Origin: Panorpa germanica
Taxonomy: Eukaryota; Arthropoda; Insecta; Mecoptera; Panorpidae
Assembly: GCA_963678705.1 (NCBI GenBank)
Contig: OY783203.1
Span: 30,362,535-30,426,534 of the forward strand
Length of the DNA: 64,000 bases
Reading direction: 5' to 3'
Shown here: positions 23,179-34,822 of the stretch, piece by piece
Numbering within the stretch: position 1 is the stretch's first letter
How the letters are laid out: each line of letters starts with the position of its first letter
Translations under genes and position numbers: made by a program
The notes under the pieces: model-generated
What the model was told of the DNA's origin: nothing
Seen by the model: only the letters and a program-made list of their open reading frames with translations
The model's database searches: none

Positions 23179-25586
23179 ATAATTTAATATAATAAGTCAA
23201 TAAGTGTACTTTGTTATAAACAGCAAATATTTAACAAAAAGACTTAAGTTTTGTTTTATATTTAGATTAATTAAATTCTATCAATTTCAATTAATTATTA
23301 CCGTCTTAGAACGAACATAATACGGCTTTGGCTTTGATATAACACTCCCCTATATTTTGATCAGGGATTTAAAAATATGAAGCAAATTAGCTTTAAATGA
23401 AAGACGACTGCTTATTAGGGAAATATAATATTTTCTGTAAACAAAAGAACATAATACATCCGACAGCGGTGAGTATTATTGTTTGCAAAGTATTAAACAA
23501 TAATAATTCATAATTCAATTTATTCAATATAGATGGCAGTATGATACTTAAGCATTAAATTATTTTCAAACATTTCATTGATAACAATAATTTAATAATC
23601 TCTTTATTTTCATCGGTCTGTTTCCGAGTTTGAATCCGTATTTAATAGCTTTACCAATTTTAATTCTAAAGAACTTATAATAGACAAAAACAAAAATAAA
23701 GTCTACTTTATATTTACATTAAACATAATAAGTAATTTTATTTACAAAATTATGAATAATAAAATATATTTGTCAATGAAATAATGTTATATTATTAAGG
23801 ATATTTTTGATGTTATATATATTTTAACTCAGAAATATTATAGGTTATGTAAAAAATGTTTGTTTCTTTTTATTTATTGATGTTAAAGATTTTGCAACAA
23901 TTGAGATAAGTTAATACAAATATAAGTTCAAATAAGTCTTGTACATAGGTCTGGCAACGACAAAACAAAACAAAAAGAAATGACACAATCCGCTTGCGGC
24001 GGTGTAAACAAAACCCCAAAACTCTATATGCAAAATGACAAAACACAGAAAAGTGCGCATTAAAACGAAGTATAAATAAAAGTTCTTTGCATTTTTAATA
24101 TTGTTGTATGAATAAAAACGTTAAAATCTTTACTATATCTATATCAGTAGTAAAAATACATTTGTTCAACATGTTTCAAATGCAACACGGTATTAGAACT
24201 GACACAATCCTGACGAGTTGTTTTAGGCTATTTAATCATTGAATGGATCAAAGGTTATAAAAAAAGAAATATGCACGTGATGTCACTACCGATTCCTACC
24301 ATCTTCTCTTCTATGAATTGTCATCTCTTTTATACAACAGAGTGTAAAAGAGATACATAAGAAATGGTAGTCAAACGTAAGACAAGCGGAATGTAAATTA
24401 AATATTACCATTGCCGTTGCCATTAACTCTGAATTCCATAGTTACTACTTACAGCTGATTCATAAAACCTTAAAGTTTTGATATTATGATCGTTGTGAAC
24501 AAAGAAAATAAAATTGATTACTAAGTTCATGACGACAAAGTTGAATAAATAATATGCGGCAACTTAGAAATTAAAATATTAAATAGCCATATTTCCGTCA
24601 ACTTTTGGATATTTAAAAAAAATAAAAATGCCAATATACAAGTATATATTAACCTTTACTTCATCAAAAATTAAAAATGAGTTCACAAGCCAATTGAAGG
24701 TCAAATTATTCTACTTAGAAAAAATATAAAAACGAATCTCTAATTAAAATTAAATTATATTTTAAGTGTCTGTGGTTGAAATCTCAAGGCCAAAAGAAAA
24801 AAATAATCCTTTATTTTATATTACGAGAATTCTAACCTAAAATTCAAAGGCATTACTTGCAAAACCCATACATATATTTATTTACCTCAAAAAATAAACC
24901 TTTATCGTAACGAAAAAGTGAAAATTGAAAGTTTGTTTTATAATTGCGTCAAAAAGTGGCTGTTTGATCTCTTTGTAAGCCGTGTGAAATCTGTAAAATC
25001 TGTGGCTTCTGACAATTCAAGTGGGGCGGTAAATATCAAAGTCACAGTCAGGTGCTTTGTATATTTTACCAGAAGCAACTTTCTATTATAATATAATGTG
25101 GTTTTTACTTCCTGTAGCTGATGTTTTTGTGGAGGTTAGGTGATAATGTTACAGACATTTTATAATATTTTTAAGGACAAGTACAGCCATACAAACAAAT
25201 TAAGAAAACTTCACTTCATTTTAATTTTAATTTGCTAAACAAAATAACCTCAAAAATCTATAATTCTAAGGAGCAAAGTTGCACTTTACGTTCTTTATAC
25301 GTATTAAATACCGGACTGTGCGAAAATTGCATTATTCTTTTTATTCTATTTATGTACTTCCATGATTATTTTCATTTACAAAGTTTACATATTTACCAAC
25401 ATTAAAACTACCTACATTTTAACTACCGCACAGGCCTGCCGTGTAATATGCATCACAACAACGAAGCGCGAGTCCAGTTTCAAGATAGAATTAGAATCAC
25501 AGATATGGCATTTTCAGTTAATGACTAGGTTAGGTACAGATCTATAATTATTATGCGAAGACAACATTTAAAATTACGAAAATGTC
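22564..25586. other. Gene-poor interval with simple repeats
   Basis: Contains a C14 run at 22633-22646 and (CT)n at 23123-23174. It also holds a short hairpin family member at 24296-24370 (CTACCAT...ATGGTAG with an inner ATCTCTTTTATAC/GTGTAAAAGAGAT pairing). No coding region was recognised. Confidence 0.5.
23123..23174. repeat. (CT)n microsatellite
   Basis: An uninterrupted CT dinucleotide run of about 52 bases in AT-rich non-coding DNA. Confidence 0.95.
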
Positions 25587-26690
25587 ATTTCAAATTTCCC
25601 GCGGTGTTAATCATGAAATGTTTACTCGTATGTCTCGGGTGCGTTTACTAAGGGCGTCCGTACATAAGACGACTGAGTGCAAACCTTAGCCCCGAACCTG
25701 CCCGAACCGAATGAGAATGGAACTGTGTTGTTAGTGAGAGATCGCACGTGTATACGAGTGAGAGAAAACACACGGTACGAATGAAAGAAAACTGATTTCA
25801 AACTAGTTTTAAGCATGTTTTGGGCGACTGTGTTTGTATGTCGCAGGGCATGCTTTTAATGATGACATCATGAGCAGAGATATGCACAAATAGTAATACT
25901 ATTGTAAAAAATTCTATAGAGTCACGAAACACGGCTCGACTACTAGTTTAGTTTCGTTCGTGCCGTGTGTTTTCATTCACTCGTATACACGTTCGTTTTC
26001 TCACTAACAACACAGTTTCATTCTCATTCGGTTCGGGCAGATTCGGGACTAAGGTTTGCAATCAGTCACCTCATGTGCGGAGCGCCTAAGCGTCCAAAAT
26101 ATTATTTCAGTCGTTCCGCATGGCGACCACGGTCTTTGTGGTCGCGGCGAAAACGTCACTAATGACGTCATTAATTTCGCTCACGCCAAGCTCACAACAA
26201 CCCATCTGAAGAGTTGGGTCGTAGTGGTCGTTGTTGAGCATTTCGGCGCAATGTTTAAACATAACGCAAAACTTAAAGATGACGATGACAGAAAAAATTA
26301 CTTTATGTGATTCGGAAAGAGATATTTTATTGGACTTTATTTTATTATATAATTATGTTAAATATGCCTAATAAAATTAATTTTGATTCATATTTTACAC
26401 ATACTTTTCCTCATACCATAACCTAACTTAATAAATAAACAATGTTCATTATCATTTAGAATATATTTCTTTTATGAAAAATGTATTTTGTTTGTAGATA
26501 TAGCTGATGCTACAGATCTATTTAATCAACTATCGCAATACTTATTTTATCATTGCTGCATAATCCATTCCACGTGCAACAGTCGCAAGCAAGTGGAACG
26601 GGAAAAACTGCAGTCGTAAGCGTGATTGTTTTGAACGCTTAGTGGAACGCACCCCTCGTACTCGTATTTAAGATGCGGGAAATTTGAAAT
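25587..26690. mobile_element. Compound fold-back element
   Basis: Outer ends ATTTCAAATTTCCCGC (25587-25602) and its exact inverse GCGGGAAATTTGAAAT (26675-26690). Inside, a long inverted pair: the arm at about 25640-25810 (GCAAACCTTAG, CCCGAACCGAATGAGAATGG, GTATACGAGTGA) folds onto about 25938-26095, separated by a spacer of about 125 bp. A third copy of the TGCGTTCCACTAAGCGTTC block lies inverted near 26630-26655. The region is CpG-rich compared with its flanks and holds TGACGTCA at 26163-26170. No transposase is present. The layout fits a foldback-type or nested MITE. Confidence 0.75.
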
Positions 26691-26782
26691 TCAGACATCA
26701 TCTGAATTTAATGAGTTACCGCAACAACTTTAGCACTGTTCTGCATCTCTTTTACTGTTGTCTGTTGTTCAACAATGATGGC

Positions 26783-27423
26783 AATGGGCTTGTATCCTAT
26801 ATCTTAATTTCTATGAAAGTGTACTATATATTAATAAAGTGGGTTACTATAACCTCAAATGTTCAATTATTTTTTAATAACTCCTTATATGTTAACAGAT
26901 ATTAACAATTAAAAAAGTCATTTTGTCTCTTTAATTATTAAAAGGATTCAAAGTTGTACACATTCCAAGTGCATGTGACATCACAATGCTTGTGTAAGGT
27001 TACCAACCTTACAGATCATAAATCTCTGCTATATAGGTTTTTATATATCAAAATATCAAATATTATTTACAGCTATTTCAAGGAACACTCAAATTCCAAT
27101 ATTATGTCTGCCTTAGCAGGGTTAAATAAAATAAAAACTTATTATTCTTTGATTTGACTGGATTATTTGACTACCAACAGCTACAGAACATTACCACAGC
27201 ACTGACCTACTGAACAAATAACTGACGTTAAAATGCATTTCACGTCACACAAATATGGCCAACCATTTCTAGCGCTAAAACTACAATTCAAACTTTTAAT
27301 TGCTATATCTCCGTCAATATTTAGATATTTAATGAAATAGACACGCCAATACACATTTATTATCATCAATTCCAATCAACAATTGAAAAATCAACCACTA
27401 AAAAATGAGGACACAAGCCCATT
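26783..27423 (+). mobile_element. MITE family A, copy 2
   Basis: About 641 bp, from AATGGGCTTGTATCCTATAT to AATGAGGACACAAGCCCATT, collinear with copy 1. It directly follows the fold-back element with about 90 bp between them. Non-coding. Confidence 0.88.
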
Positions 27424-29051
27424 CAGTTAAGGTTCACAACCCACTTCACAATTTTAGGATTTTTTAGAAACTTTCATCATGAGTCTTTGTCGCTAACTAA
27501 TTTTAGAGGTTGGATGCCTTACTTACCTTTTAAACTTCTAGTACTCACAAAATATGATAAACCTGTTGCAACCACAGCACAAATTCGCTTCTCAAGGCCA
27601 GATAGCAGGATGAGCACGATTTGATTGTACTTGCAATCTGCAACTTCCGTTTCTTTGCGTCTTAGCTAAGGTTTAATAGTTTGCTAAATGTAAATGATGG
27701 TAATGTTACTATTCTATATATGTATTTTAATAAGGATTTGTTGTTTGACTTTTTTATTTTAGTTTTAACGTTTATTTGATTAACGAAATGAATATATAAA
27801 TATTTACATGTATCGCCGCTAGTTATTAGTGCCATCTAGTTGTCAGTTGACGTAATTAGTTGATATTTTGGTTGAAATGATGTTCGCAGTTTTGACAGAT
27901 ATTTCAAGTACTAAGTTGACGAACTTTTTTTATACTTTAACTTACCATTCTATTAAATTTTCTTTTACTAACTACTTTAACTTCCATAACAAATAGCTCA
28001 GTAAACATGTTTTTCTTATATTAATACATTATTATTCTTTAGCACTCAATAGTCATTTGAAAGGTTTTGGTTATTCTTGATACAAAAAGAAAAATATGTA
28101 ATAAATTGTTTTTTTTTTCTTTTTATTTTATAAAAAAAATGTTTATGTTTTTTTCATTCAATAGTCAATTACATATGAATGGCCTCTGAAAACCTACAAA
28201 ATAATTTTATTATACGAGCAAAATTCCACGTAAAAATGATTAAAAATACTTGAAAACCAAGGTTATTTTTTATGTTATTTGAGTTGCCTGTTGTTAGGGG
28301 TGTTAATTGAATTAAGAATATTTACGCCAGTCCACAACAGTCAAGCTACTGGAAGTCAAGTTTCGAGTTATTAACAGGAAAGAAAGTAACGATACTAATC
28401 AACAAGATTTTCTGTCAGTTTTGTCGTACGTAAAGATAACGTATCTTCTTCAATGTGAAAGGTTATGTCACTATCTTGTTGCACTTAAAATATTCATGTT
28501 TAAAGTCCGGCCAAAAGTAAGATCTAGCAGCAATGCCGGATTAAGCCAGCACGAGGTCTGTAGCAAATATTAAATAGTAGCCAGCAAGAATATTATTGTA
28601 ATTTCATTCTATTTGTAGTTGTCTTGTCACAGCGAGTGCTTGTGCATTACTGTTACAATTCATTACTTTACGAAAAATCGTACAACTTTTAATTTGGTTT
28701 AAAGATTTTTTTTAAAGATAAGTTTTAAAAATAACTACAAAGCGATGTGATTATGACAACCGGAATGATTAGGGATGGTATTATCCAATACTTAATGCGT
28801 AATGCTCTAATGATAAATCTGAAGAAAAATATTTAAACCAAAATGTTATAAGCTTAACATTTTCTGTTCTAGGTGCGGCGTAGGTATATTGGCGTTTTTA
28901 TTTTATGTAATATCTAAAAATTTACGGATATGATAGCGAAGGCAATATAATTATATTAATGTGGATATTTAAATATACACAAGGTAATAAAATAGATTAG
29001 AAATACTCCAAATAAACTACGATGGCCAAGGTACGTTTATTTAATATTGGC
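27424..29051. other. No gene seen between two MITEs
   Basis: AT-rich. At 29022 an ATGGCCAAG|GTACGT resembles the short first exon of the secreted-peptide gene (AACTACAATGGCC...), but no partner exon was found, so it is not called. Confidence 0.45.
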
Positions 29052-29668
29052 AATGGGCCTGTGTCCTATGTCTTAATTTCTATAAAAGTGTACTATATAT
29101 TGATAAAGTGGGTTACTAAAACCTCAAATGTGCAATTATTTTTTAATAACTCCTTATATGTTAAGAGATATTAACAATTAAAAAAGTCAATTTTTCTCTT
29201 TGATTATTAAAGGGATTCAACGTCCAAGTGCATGTGACATCACAATCCTTGTGTAAGGTTACCAACCTTACAGCTCATAAATCTCTGCTATATGTATTTA
29301 TATATCAAAATATCAAATATTATTTACAGCTATTTCAAGGAATAATAAAATTTCAATATTATGTCTGCCTTAGCAGGGTTAAATAAAATAAAAACTTATT
29401 ATTCTTTAATTTGACTTGATCATTTGATTACCAACAGCTACAAAACATTACCACAGCACTGACCTACTCAACAAATAACTGACGTTAAAATGCATTTCAC
29501 GTCATACAAATATGGTCGACCATTTCTAGCACTAAAAATACAATTCAAACTTTTAATTGCTATATCTCTGTATTTAATAAAATAGACACACCGATACACA
29601 TTTATTAACATCAATTTCAATCAACAATTGAAAAATCGACCACTAAAAAATGAGGACACAAGCCCATT
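29052..29668 (+). mobile_element. MITE family A, copy 3
   Basis: About 617 bp, from AATGGGCCTGTGTCCTATGT to AATGAGGACACAAGCCCATT. It lacks a few short segments compared with copies 1, 2 and 4 (for example after GGATTCAACG). Non-coding. Confidence 0.88.
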
Positions 29669-30315
29669 CAACATTGTTCGGTCATACGAGCCTGATTTTA
29701 AACAATAATATTATCAAGAGAAATCTAGATAATTCTCTATTAAACAGAATATTTAAACAACTATTGAATATTAAACATATTACCTAAAAGCGATGAGACT
29801 GATACGATCTCAAAATTGTTTTTGCGTCTGCCTCTGTTTTTTCAACTAGATGGTATGTAGACTAGATGGTATCTACAATTTTGTTAGGTAATAAATTCCT
29901 GGAATTCTTTTTTTCGCTAACAAATAAATATGTATTTAAAGTTTAATTCTGCATGTCTTTTTCACTTATCTTGTTTAACAATGATGGTAAAGGTGAGGGA
30001 GGAATGACGTCGACTAGTCAATCATGTTTTATACATTTTGACTTTAACGCAGTAGCATTCTATAGCTTTTTATTTTTCAGGCATTCCTGCAATGATAACT
30101 CATTATGGCTATTTTATCAGTTACCACAGCGGTTCTCAAAGTGTGGGGCGCGACCCCCAAGGGGCGCAATAAAGGCTCAGGGGAGGCCCAAAGCTTGGTC
30201 GAAAAATTAATTAAATTTAACTTACAAAATAATAAAGCAAACTTTTTATTTTTAAAATTACAACAAGTGTATAACTTTTAGTCAACGTCGTAAGAGTGCC
30301 GAATATTTTATTTTT

Positions 30316-30944
30316 TTTAGTTTATCAGAAAATACAGAAAAAAGATGCAAACCTTCTGCAAAGTACTGAAATTGTGAAAAGATTTGTAATAAAGCTAAGT
30401 TTGCACGAGGGCAGTCTGAAAAGTGACAATTTGGAGCTATTTCCTAATTTTAAAATTAGGATTGAAGAAATGAATCTCAAAACTATTCCAACCAATGCAA
30501 AGAAATGCATTCTTAAACACTTAGAAATCCTCAAATCTCGTTTTGAAAAATATTTTAATGAGAACTTGGATGGTTTGGCATGGATTCAAAACCCGTTCAA
30601 ACCATCAGCCGATGAGTGCCCCCTCAACATGAAGAAAAAAAAAATCTCATTGACCTCCAAGGTGACACTGGGCTTGAAATGAAGTTTAAACAATCTTCTC
30701 TCACATCCTTCTGGATTGGTGTACAAAAGGAACACCCAATTTTGAGTGAAAGGGCATTGAAAATACTAGCTCCATTCGCCACCACTTATTCTTGTGAAAC
30801 TGGGTTTTCTCCTCTAGCTGCCATGAAGAGTAAATATCGCTCAAGACTAGATGCGACCTAGGAACTCAGAGTAGCGTTATCAGAACTGACACCGCGTTTC
30901 AAGAAACTATGCGCAGAAAAAAAACAAGCACATCCTTCGCACTA
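30316..30944 (+). pseudogene. hAT transposase C-terminal fragment
   Basis: The first frame contains IVKRFVIKLSLHEGSL, LELFPNFK and LAWIQNPFKP. After a frame change near 30640 it continues LIDLQGDTGLEMKFKQSSLT, FWIGVQKEHPILSERALKIL and FATTYSCETGFSPLAAMKSK. A stop then precedes ELRVALSELTPRFKKLC and KQAHPSH. This is the hAT dimerisation (hATC) region of the type also found in ZBED5/SCAND3-like proteins. The N-terminal zinc finger and catalytic part are missing, and the frameshift and stop show it is dead. Confidence 0.9.
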
Positions 30945-31166
30945 AAACTCTTTTTATTATTATTGCTTTGAGCTACAAATAACAATTATGTACTATAGTA
31001 GCTAAAATAATTAAATAAATTGTAATTCTTTGTATAGAATTTGTTGTTTGATTACGATTAAACCTATTGCCCCATTAGAGTATGCAAAGAATGTGCAAAA
31101 TTTAACTAAATAAAAATTGACTGTAAAATGTCAAATGCGACTACCTTATAATATATAGTACGCTTA

Positions 31167-31830
31167 GGCCTGTCTCAGTATGGGACCGTATTTAAGCGAC
31201 GGCGTATTCGGACGTAAATCGGCGGATTGGATGAGCTACAAAGCAAACCGCCTATGTGTGTCACAGATGTCTGTAGTCGTGTATTAGGGGGTGTATTGGA
31301 GTTCTTTAGCACTTATATAATTTATCATGAGAGCACACTTTAACTTTAATTTTTATCGATACACTACTGGTATTAAAGGGACTTTAGCATTTATTATATA
31401 TCTGAGTTCTGGTGGGCGTGAATTTAAATTTAGTTCTATCGTATCGGTATCGGTGTCCATGATTCACTGAAATACAAACATAAACTGCATGCAGAACATA
31501 GCGATGTCGCCGATAGATTTCATTTGAAGCGTATTGCAGCGTAACAACGAGCGATCTTAGGTATCCCCTCCAGTCTGAGGCAGCTGTTTGGATTTACAAA
31601 GGCTCGGATAGGATATCGTTGTAGTAGTGGTAACGCTTGGATAAAATTCGCCTTTATACGGTTCTTATGTGCGAGGTCGTGCCGCCCGTATTCGGACGGC
31701 TTTGTAGCTTGCAGTCTGAGGGGTCCAGAGAGATCTCATTACATTTACATGGTTCGGATAGGTAAAGCGTAGTAGCCCATATACGTCCGGCAGAAATTCG
31801 CTTAAATACGGTGCCATACTGAGACAGGCC
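31167..31830. mobile_element. PIF/Harbinger-like MITE nested in the hAT element
   Basis: A 664-bp non-coding element with inverted ends GGCCTGTCTCAGTATGG(G/C)ACCGTATTTAAGC (about 33 bp) and a TTA direct duplication at 31164-31166 and 31831-31833. A 3-bp TTA/TAA duplication is characteristic of the PIF/Harbinger superfamily. The interior contains further imperfect inverted motifs (GTATTCGGACG). Confidence 0.82.
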
Positions 31831-31994
31831 TTACATGTAGGGGGCCCGGTTTACAGCTGGATTATGCAGGGGGCTCGAAGTAAAAAGTTTGAGAACCGTT
31901 GAGTTACCACATTCAACAACATATATATGTAATATTTCCTGTAAATAATTTTAACTGCATAAATTACCATTCACTTTTTTTACAAGATGTTTAA

Positions 31995-32900
31995 AGCCTG
32001 CTGCATATGTAGCGTGTTTTCACCCGGACGGAACGGGACGACAATATCGTTTCATATAAAATGTATAGGAAAGTGCATACATAACGGGTGCACGGACGGG
32101 ACGGGGACGTGGCGTTGAAGGAACGGGAAAAAATATCGTCGACGACGATGTTTAGCACGTCCCGTTCCGCGCGAGCCCCGTTCCGTACGTGGTTCCGCTG
32201 CGTATGCATAGCCTTCTGCACACGGGACGTGTTTTAAGTAGTGATGTGTGTTGCGTATTTATCAATTGGACATATTGAATAAATAAATAAATAATAATAA
32301 TAAAAATATTATAAATAAAATGGACGACGAAAAATTAGTGAGATCAAATTCATGTTTATACAGTTTGGCAGATCCAAATTATTTAGATGTGCAACATAAA
32401 AATTATCTGAGGCGTAAAATTGCATTAGAATTATCGCTCACTGAAAACGTTTGTAAATTTTATTTAATTCATTAATTGCATCATATACACTCATAATTTT
32501 TGCAATAGATCTTAATATGTAACAATTACAGTTTAACTTTTTTATGCTAAAATCAAAAACAGGTAGGTAAATAAAGTAGACTGTCATGTTTTACAATGTC
32601 GATATTTATTACATCAATATAATCAAGTATTATGACTTTTTAATATGACAGAAAAAGATAAAGCACATTTTGGTTAAAATTAGTTTGCATTTTAGTTTGG
32701 GTTACTTATTTTATTCATTAGGCATGTTAAAATTCATCTTTGCTTATTAACAACACTAACACGTTTCTTTCGAGTCACTGCCACGCTGCGTATGCACTCG
32801 GTGGGTTTAAAATCCCGTGCGTGTTTACCTAATACCACGTTCTGTCTCCGTCCCGTCCACGTCCCGTCCGGGTTAAAACACGCTACGTGTGCAGCAGGCT
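31995..32900 (+). mobile_element. PIF/Harbinger-like element with a MADF-type ORF remnant
   Basis: Inverted ends AGCCTGCTGCATATGTAGCG and AGCCTGCTGCACACGTAGCG, continuing CGTGTTTT(C/A)ACCCGGACGG, flanked by TAA at 31992-31994 and 32901-32903. The subterminal regions are rich in CGGGACG repeats. At 906 bp it is too short to encode a full transposase and carries only the small ORF described separately. It lies about 90 bp from the hAT element. Confidence 0.8.
32320..32475 (+). pseudogene. MADF-domain-like ORF remnant in Harbinger element
   Basis: ATG at 32320 begins a 51-codon ORF starting MDDEKLVRSNSCLYSLADPN, then YLDVQHKNYLRRKIALELSL. This resembles the first half of a MADF/Myb-like DNA-binding domain (xLYDLxxxNYKDxxxKxxxWxxIAxxL), the type of protein that accompanies Harbinger transposases. 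A possible donor (AAC|GTTTGT) lies near its end. The expected core Trp is replaced and the second half is absent. Confidence 0.55.
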
Positions 32901-33055
32901 TAAATTTCACGTTCCGCGTGGTTTTGAAGTAGTTTGAGCGTGGTTTATTCTATTATACTCGTAGTAAGATTATTTATTATTGTTATAGAAACTTAAAACC
33001 TGTGCAATAGAATACACTCACATACTATTGCATACTACTTCTATTCACTAAAAGG

Positions 33056-33179
33056 TTCACTAAAAGTAATGTAAGATTTAATTCTTACATTACCTTTAGT
33101 GAAATTTTACGTAAATTTAATAAATATAAAACAGCCTTTTTTCAGCATTCTCTTTCTCTTCTAAGAGAAAGAGAATGCT
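33056..33179. repeat. Two adjacent strong hairpins
   Basis: Hairpin 1: arms 33056-33076 and 33083-33103 (TTCACTAAAAGTAATGTAAGA region), 21 bp with a single mismatch and a 6-base loop. Hairpin 2: arms 33144-33160 and 33163-33179 (AGCATTCTCTTTCTCTT), a perfect 17-bp stem with a 2-base loop. They are most likely transposon palindromes. The tiny loops argue against miRNA precursors. Confidence 0.8.
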
Positions 33180-33520
33180 CGATTGACATGAAACAATTGT
33201 TCTCGGTTCTACTATCAATAAAATATACAGAAAGTGTTCCCTCTATTTTTAATTGTTAATTAACCTTTAAACTTTTTTTTTCTTACCTTTAAACTTTATT
33301 AATCTTTGAGATTAATGAAAGAGTTTAAATAGCAACAACTGCATTCGACGTGCAGTAGAATGACGTCAGACAGAGGTGTGCCGGAAATAATAATTTTAAT
33401 TTTAATAAAATAATTTAATGGTGTTTATATAAATACCTGTATATTACTTGTGTGCGTCTTTACTAGTAAAAATTCGTTATAGTAAAGAAACTCACCTTTA
33501 GTTAATCGGTAGCAACTAGA

Positions 33521-34155
33521 AATGGGCTTGTGTCCTATACTTAATTTCTATAAAAGTGTACTATATATTGATAAAGTAGGTTACTAGAACCTCAAATGTT
33601 AATTATTTTTTAATAACTCTTTATATGTTAGGAGATATTAACAATTCAAAGTCATTTTGTCTCTTTAATTATTAAAGGGATTCAACGTTGTACACATTCC
33701 AAGTGCATGTGACATCAAAATCCTTGTGTAAAGTTACCAACCTTACAGATCATAAATCTCTGCTATATGTATTTATATATCAAAATATCAAATATTATTT
33801 ACAGCTATTTCAAGGAACAATCAAATTTCAATATTAAGTCTGCCTTAGCACTGTTAAATAATATAAAAACTTGTTATTCTTTGATTTGACTTGATTATTT
33901 GACTACCAACAGCTACAAAACATTACAACAGCACTGACCTACTCAACAAATAACTGACGTTAAAATGCATTTCACGTCATACAAATATGGCCGACCATTT
34001 CTAGCGCTAAAACTACAATTCAAACTTTTAATTGCTATATCTCCGTCAATATTTAGATATTTAATAAAATAAACACACCAATACACATTTATTAACATCA
34101 ATTTCAATCAACAATTGAAAAATCGACCACTAAAAAATGAGGACACAAGCCCATT
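33521..34155 (+). mobile_element. MITE family A, copy 4
   Basis: About 635 bp, from AATGGGCTTGTGTCCTATAC to AATGAGGACACAAGCCCATT, collinear with copy 1. Non-coding. Confidence 0.88.
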
Positions 34156-34630
34156 GATGATCAGTTTCAATTGAACCGCGTGAACCTTTACTCGTTATTT
34201 CTTATTCTTCTTGTCCATGAACCAAGATCGTTCAAATAGAATCATCCCGTGAGAACGCTGCAGTTGATAAAGTTTAGCGTAACGTTAGCAATGGGATTGT
34301 TTCAAGGGTGCGGCCAAGAGTGGGGCGACATTTTTATTTGGCGCTATTTTTAAACCCATTATAATAAGTCCTTTCTATTTCTATTGATCAACAGAAATTT
34401 TCAGGAATATAAGTGGATTAACAAATATATTCGCGGTTTTCTAATCAATATTTTGAGCCTCTGAATCCATACGAACACAAATCGCATGGGGCATGAGGCT
34501 CGCAAAACCACGGTTATTATTAGTAACTCATTTACATATCAGTCATACTTATAACGATTTTTATATTCGAAGGAGATCAATATACTTTCTTTTCTTTATT
34601 AGTCTTCTTATTATTTTTATTAAAAAGTAG

Positions 34631-34822
34631 CAATAGAAAATATAATGTCTGTCTGGAAATCGAACCCGAAAGTAGCAGTCTGGCACTAGAACTTTTTAAA
34701 TGCACACTGTGCATTCTTTATTAATAAATAGCTATAAAAATATAATGCCTGTCCGGGAATCGGAACCGAAGATAACAATCTGACACTAAAACTTTTTGAA
34801 TGCACACTGTGCCACCTGGTGC
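34631..34822. repeat. Tandem duplication of a 100-bp unit
   Basis: Landmarks recur at exactly 100 bases: TATAATGTCT at 34641 and TATAATGCCT at 34741; ACTTTTTAAATGCACACTGT then ACTTTTTGAATGCACACTGT. On the minus strand each unit contains a B-box-like GGTTCGATTTCC or GGTTCCGATTCC, so the unit may derive from a SINE. Two copies only. Confidence 0.7.

Larger units (their letters stand above)
30127..31901 (+). mobile_element. hAT element with 8-bp target duplication, internally deleted and invaded
   Basis: Ends CAGCGGTTCTCAAAGTGTGG (left) and, inverted at the right, CAACGGTTCTCAAACTTTTT. They are flanked by the exact 8-bp duplication AGTTACCA at 30119-30126 and 31902-31909, the hallmark of hAT insertion. 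It carries only the C-terminal part of a transposase and a PIF/Harbinger-like MITE at 31167-31830. Without that MITE it would be about 1.1 kb, so it is an internally deleted derivative. Confidence 0.92.

Noticed and set aside
24296-24370. Hairpin CTACCAT...ATGGTAG as a possible miRNA precursor
   Set aside because: The arms are unequal (about 41 and 29 bases) with a large bulge, and it is not a recognised miRNA seed. A transposon origin is as likely.
29022-29033. ATGGCCAAG|GTACGT resembling the first exon of the secreted-peptide gene
   Set aside because: The match is only about a dozen bases and no second exon with a signal-peptide core was found downstream.
34655-34675. Possible tRNA from the B-box-like GGTTCGATTTCC
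   Set aside because: No acceptor, D or anticodon stems can be formed around it.
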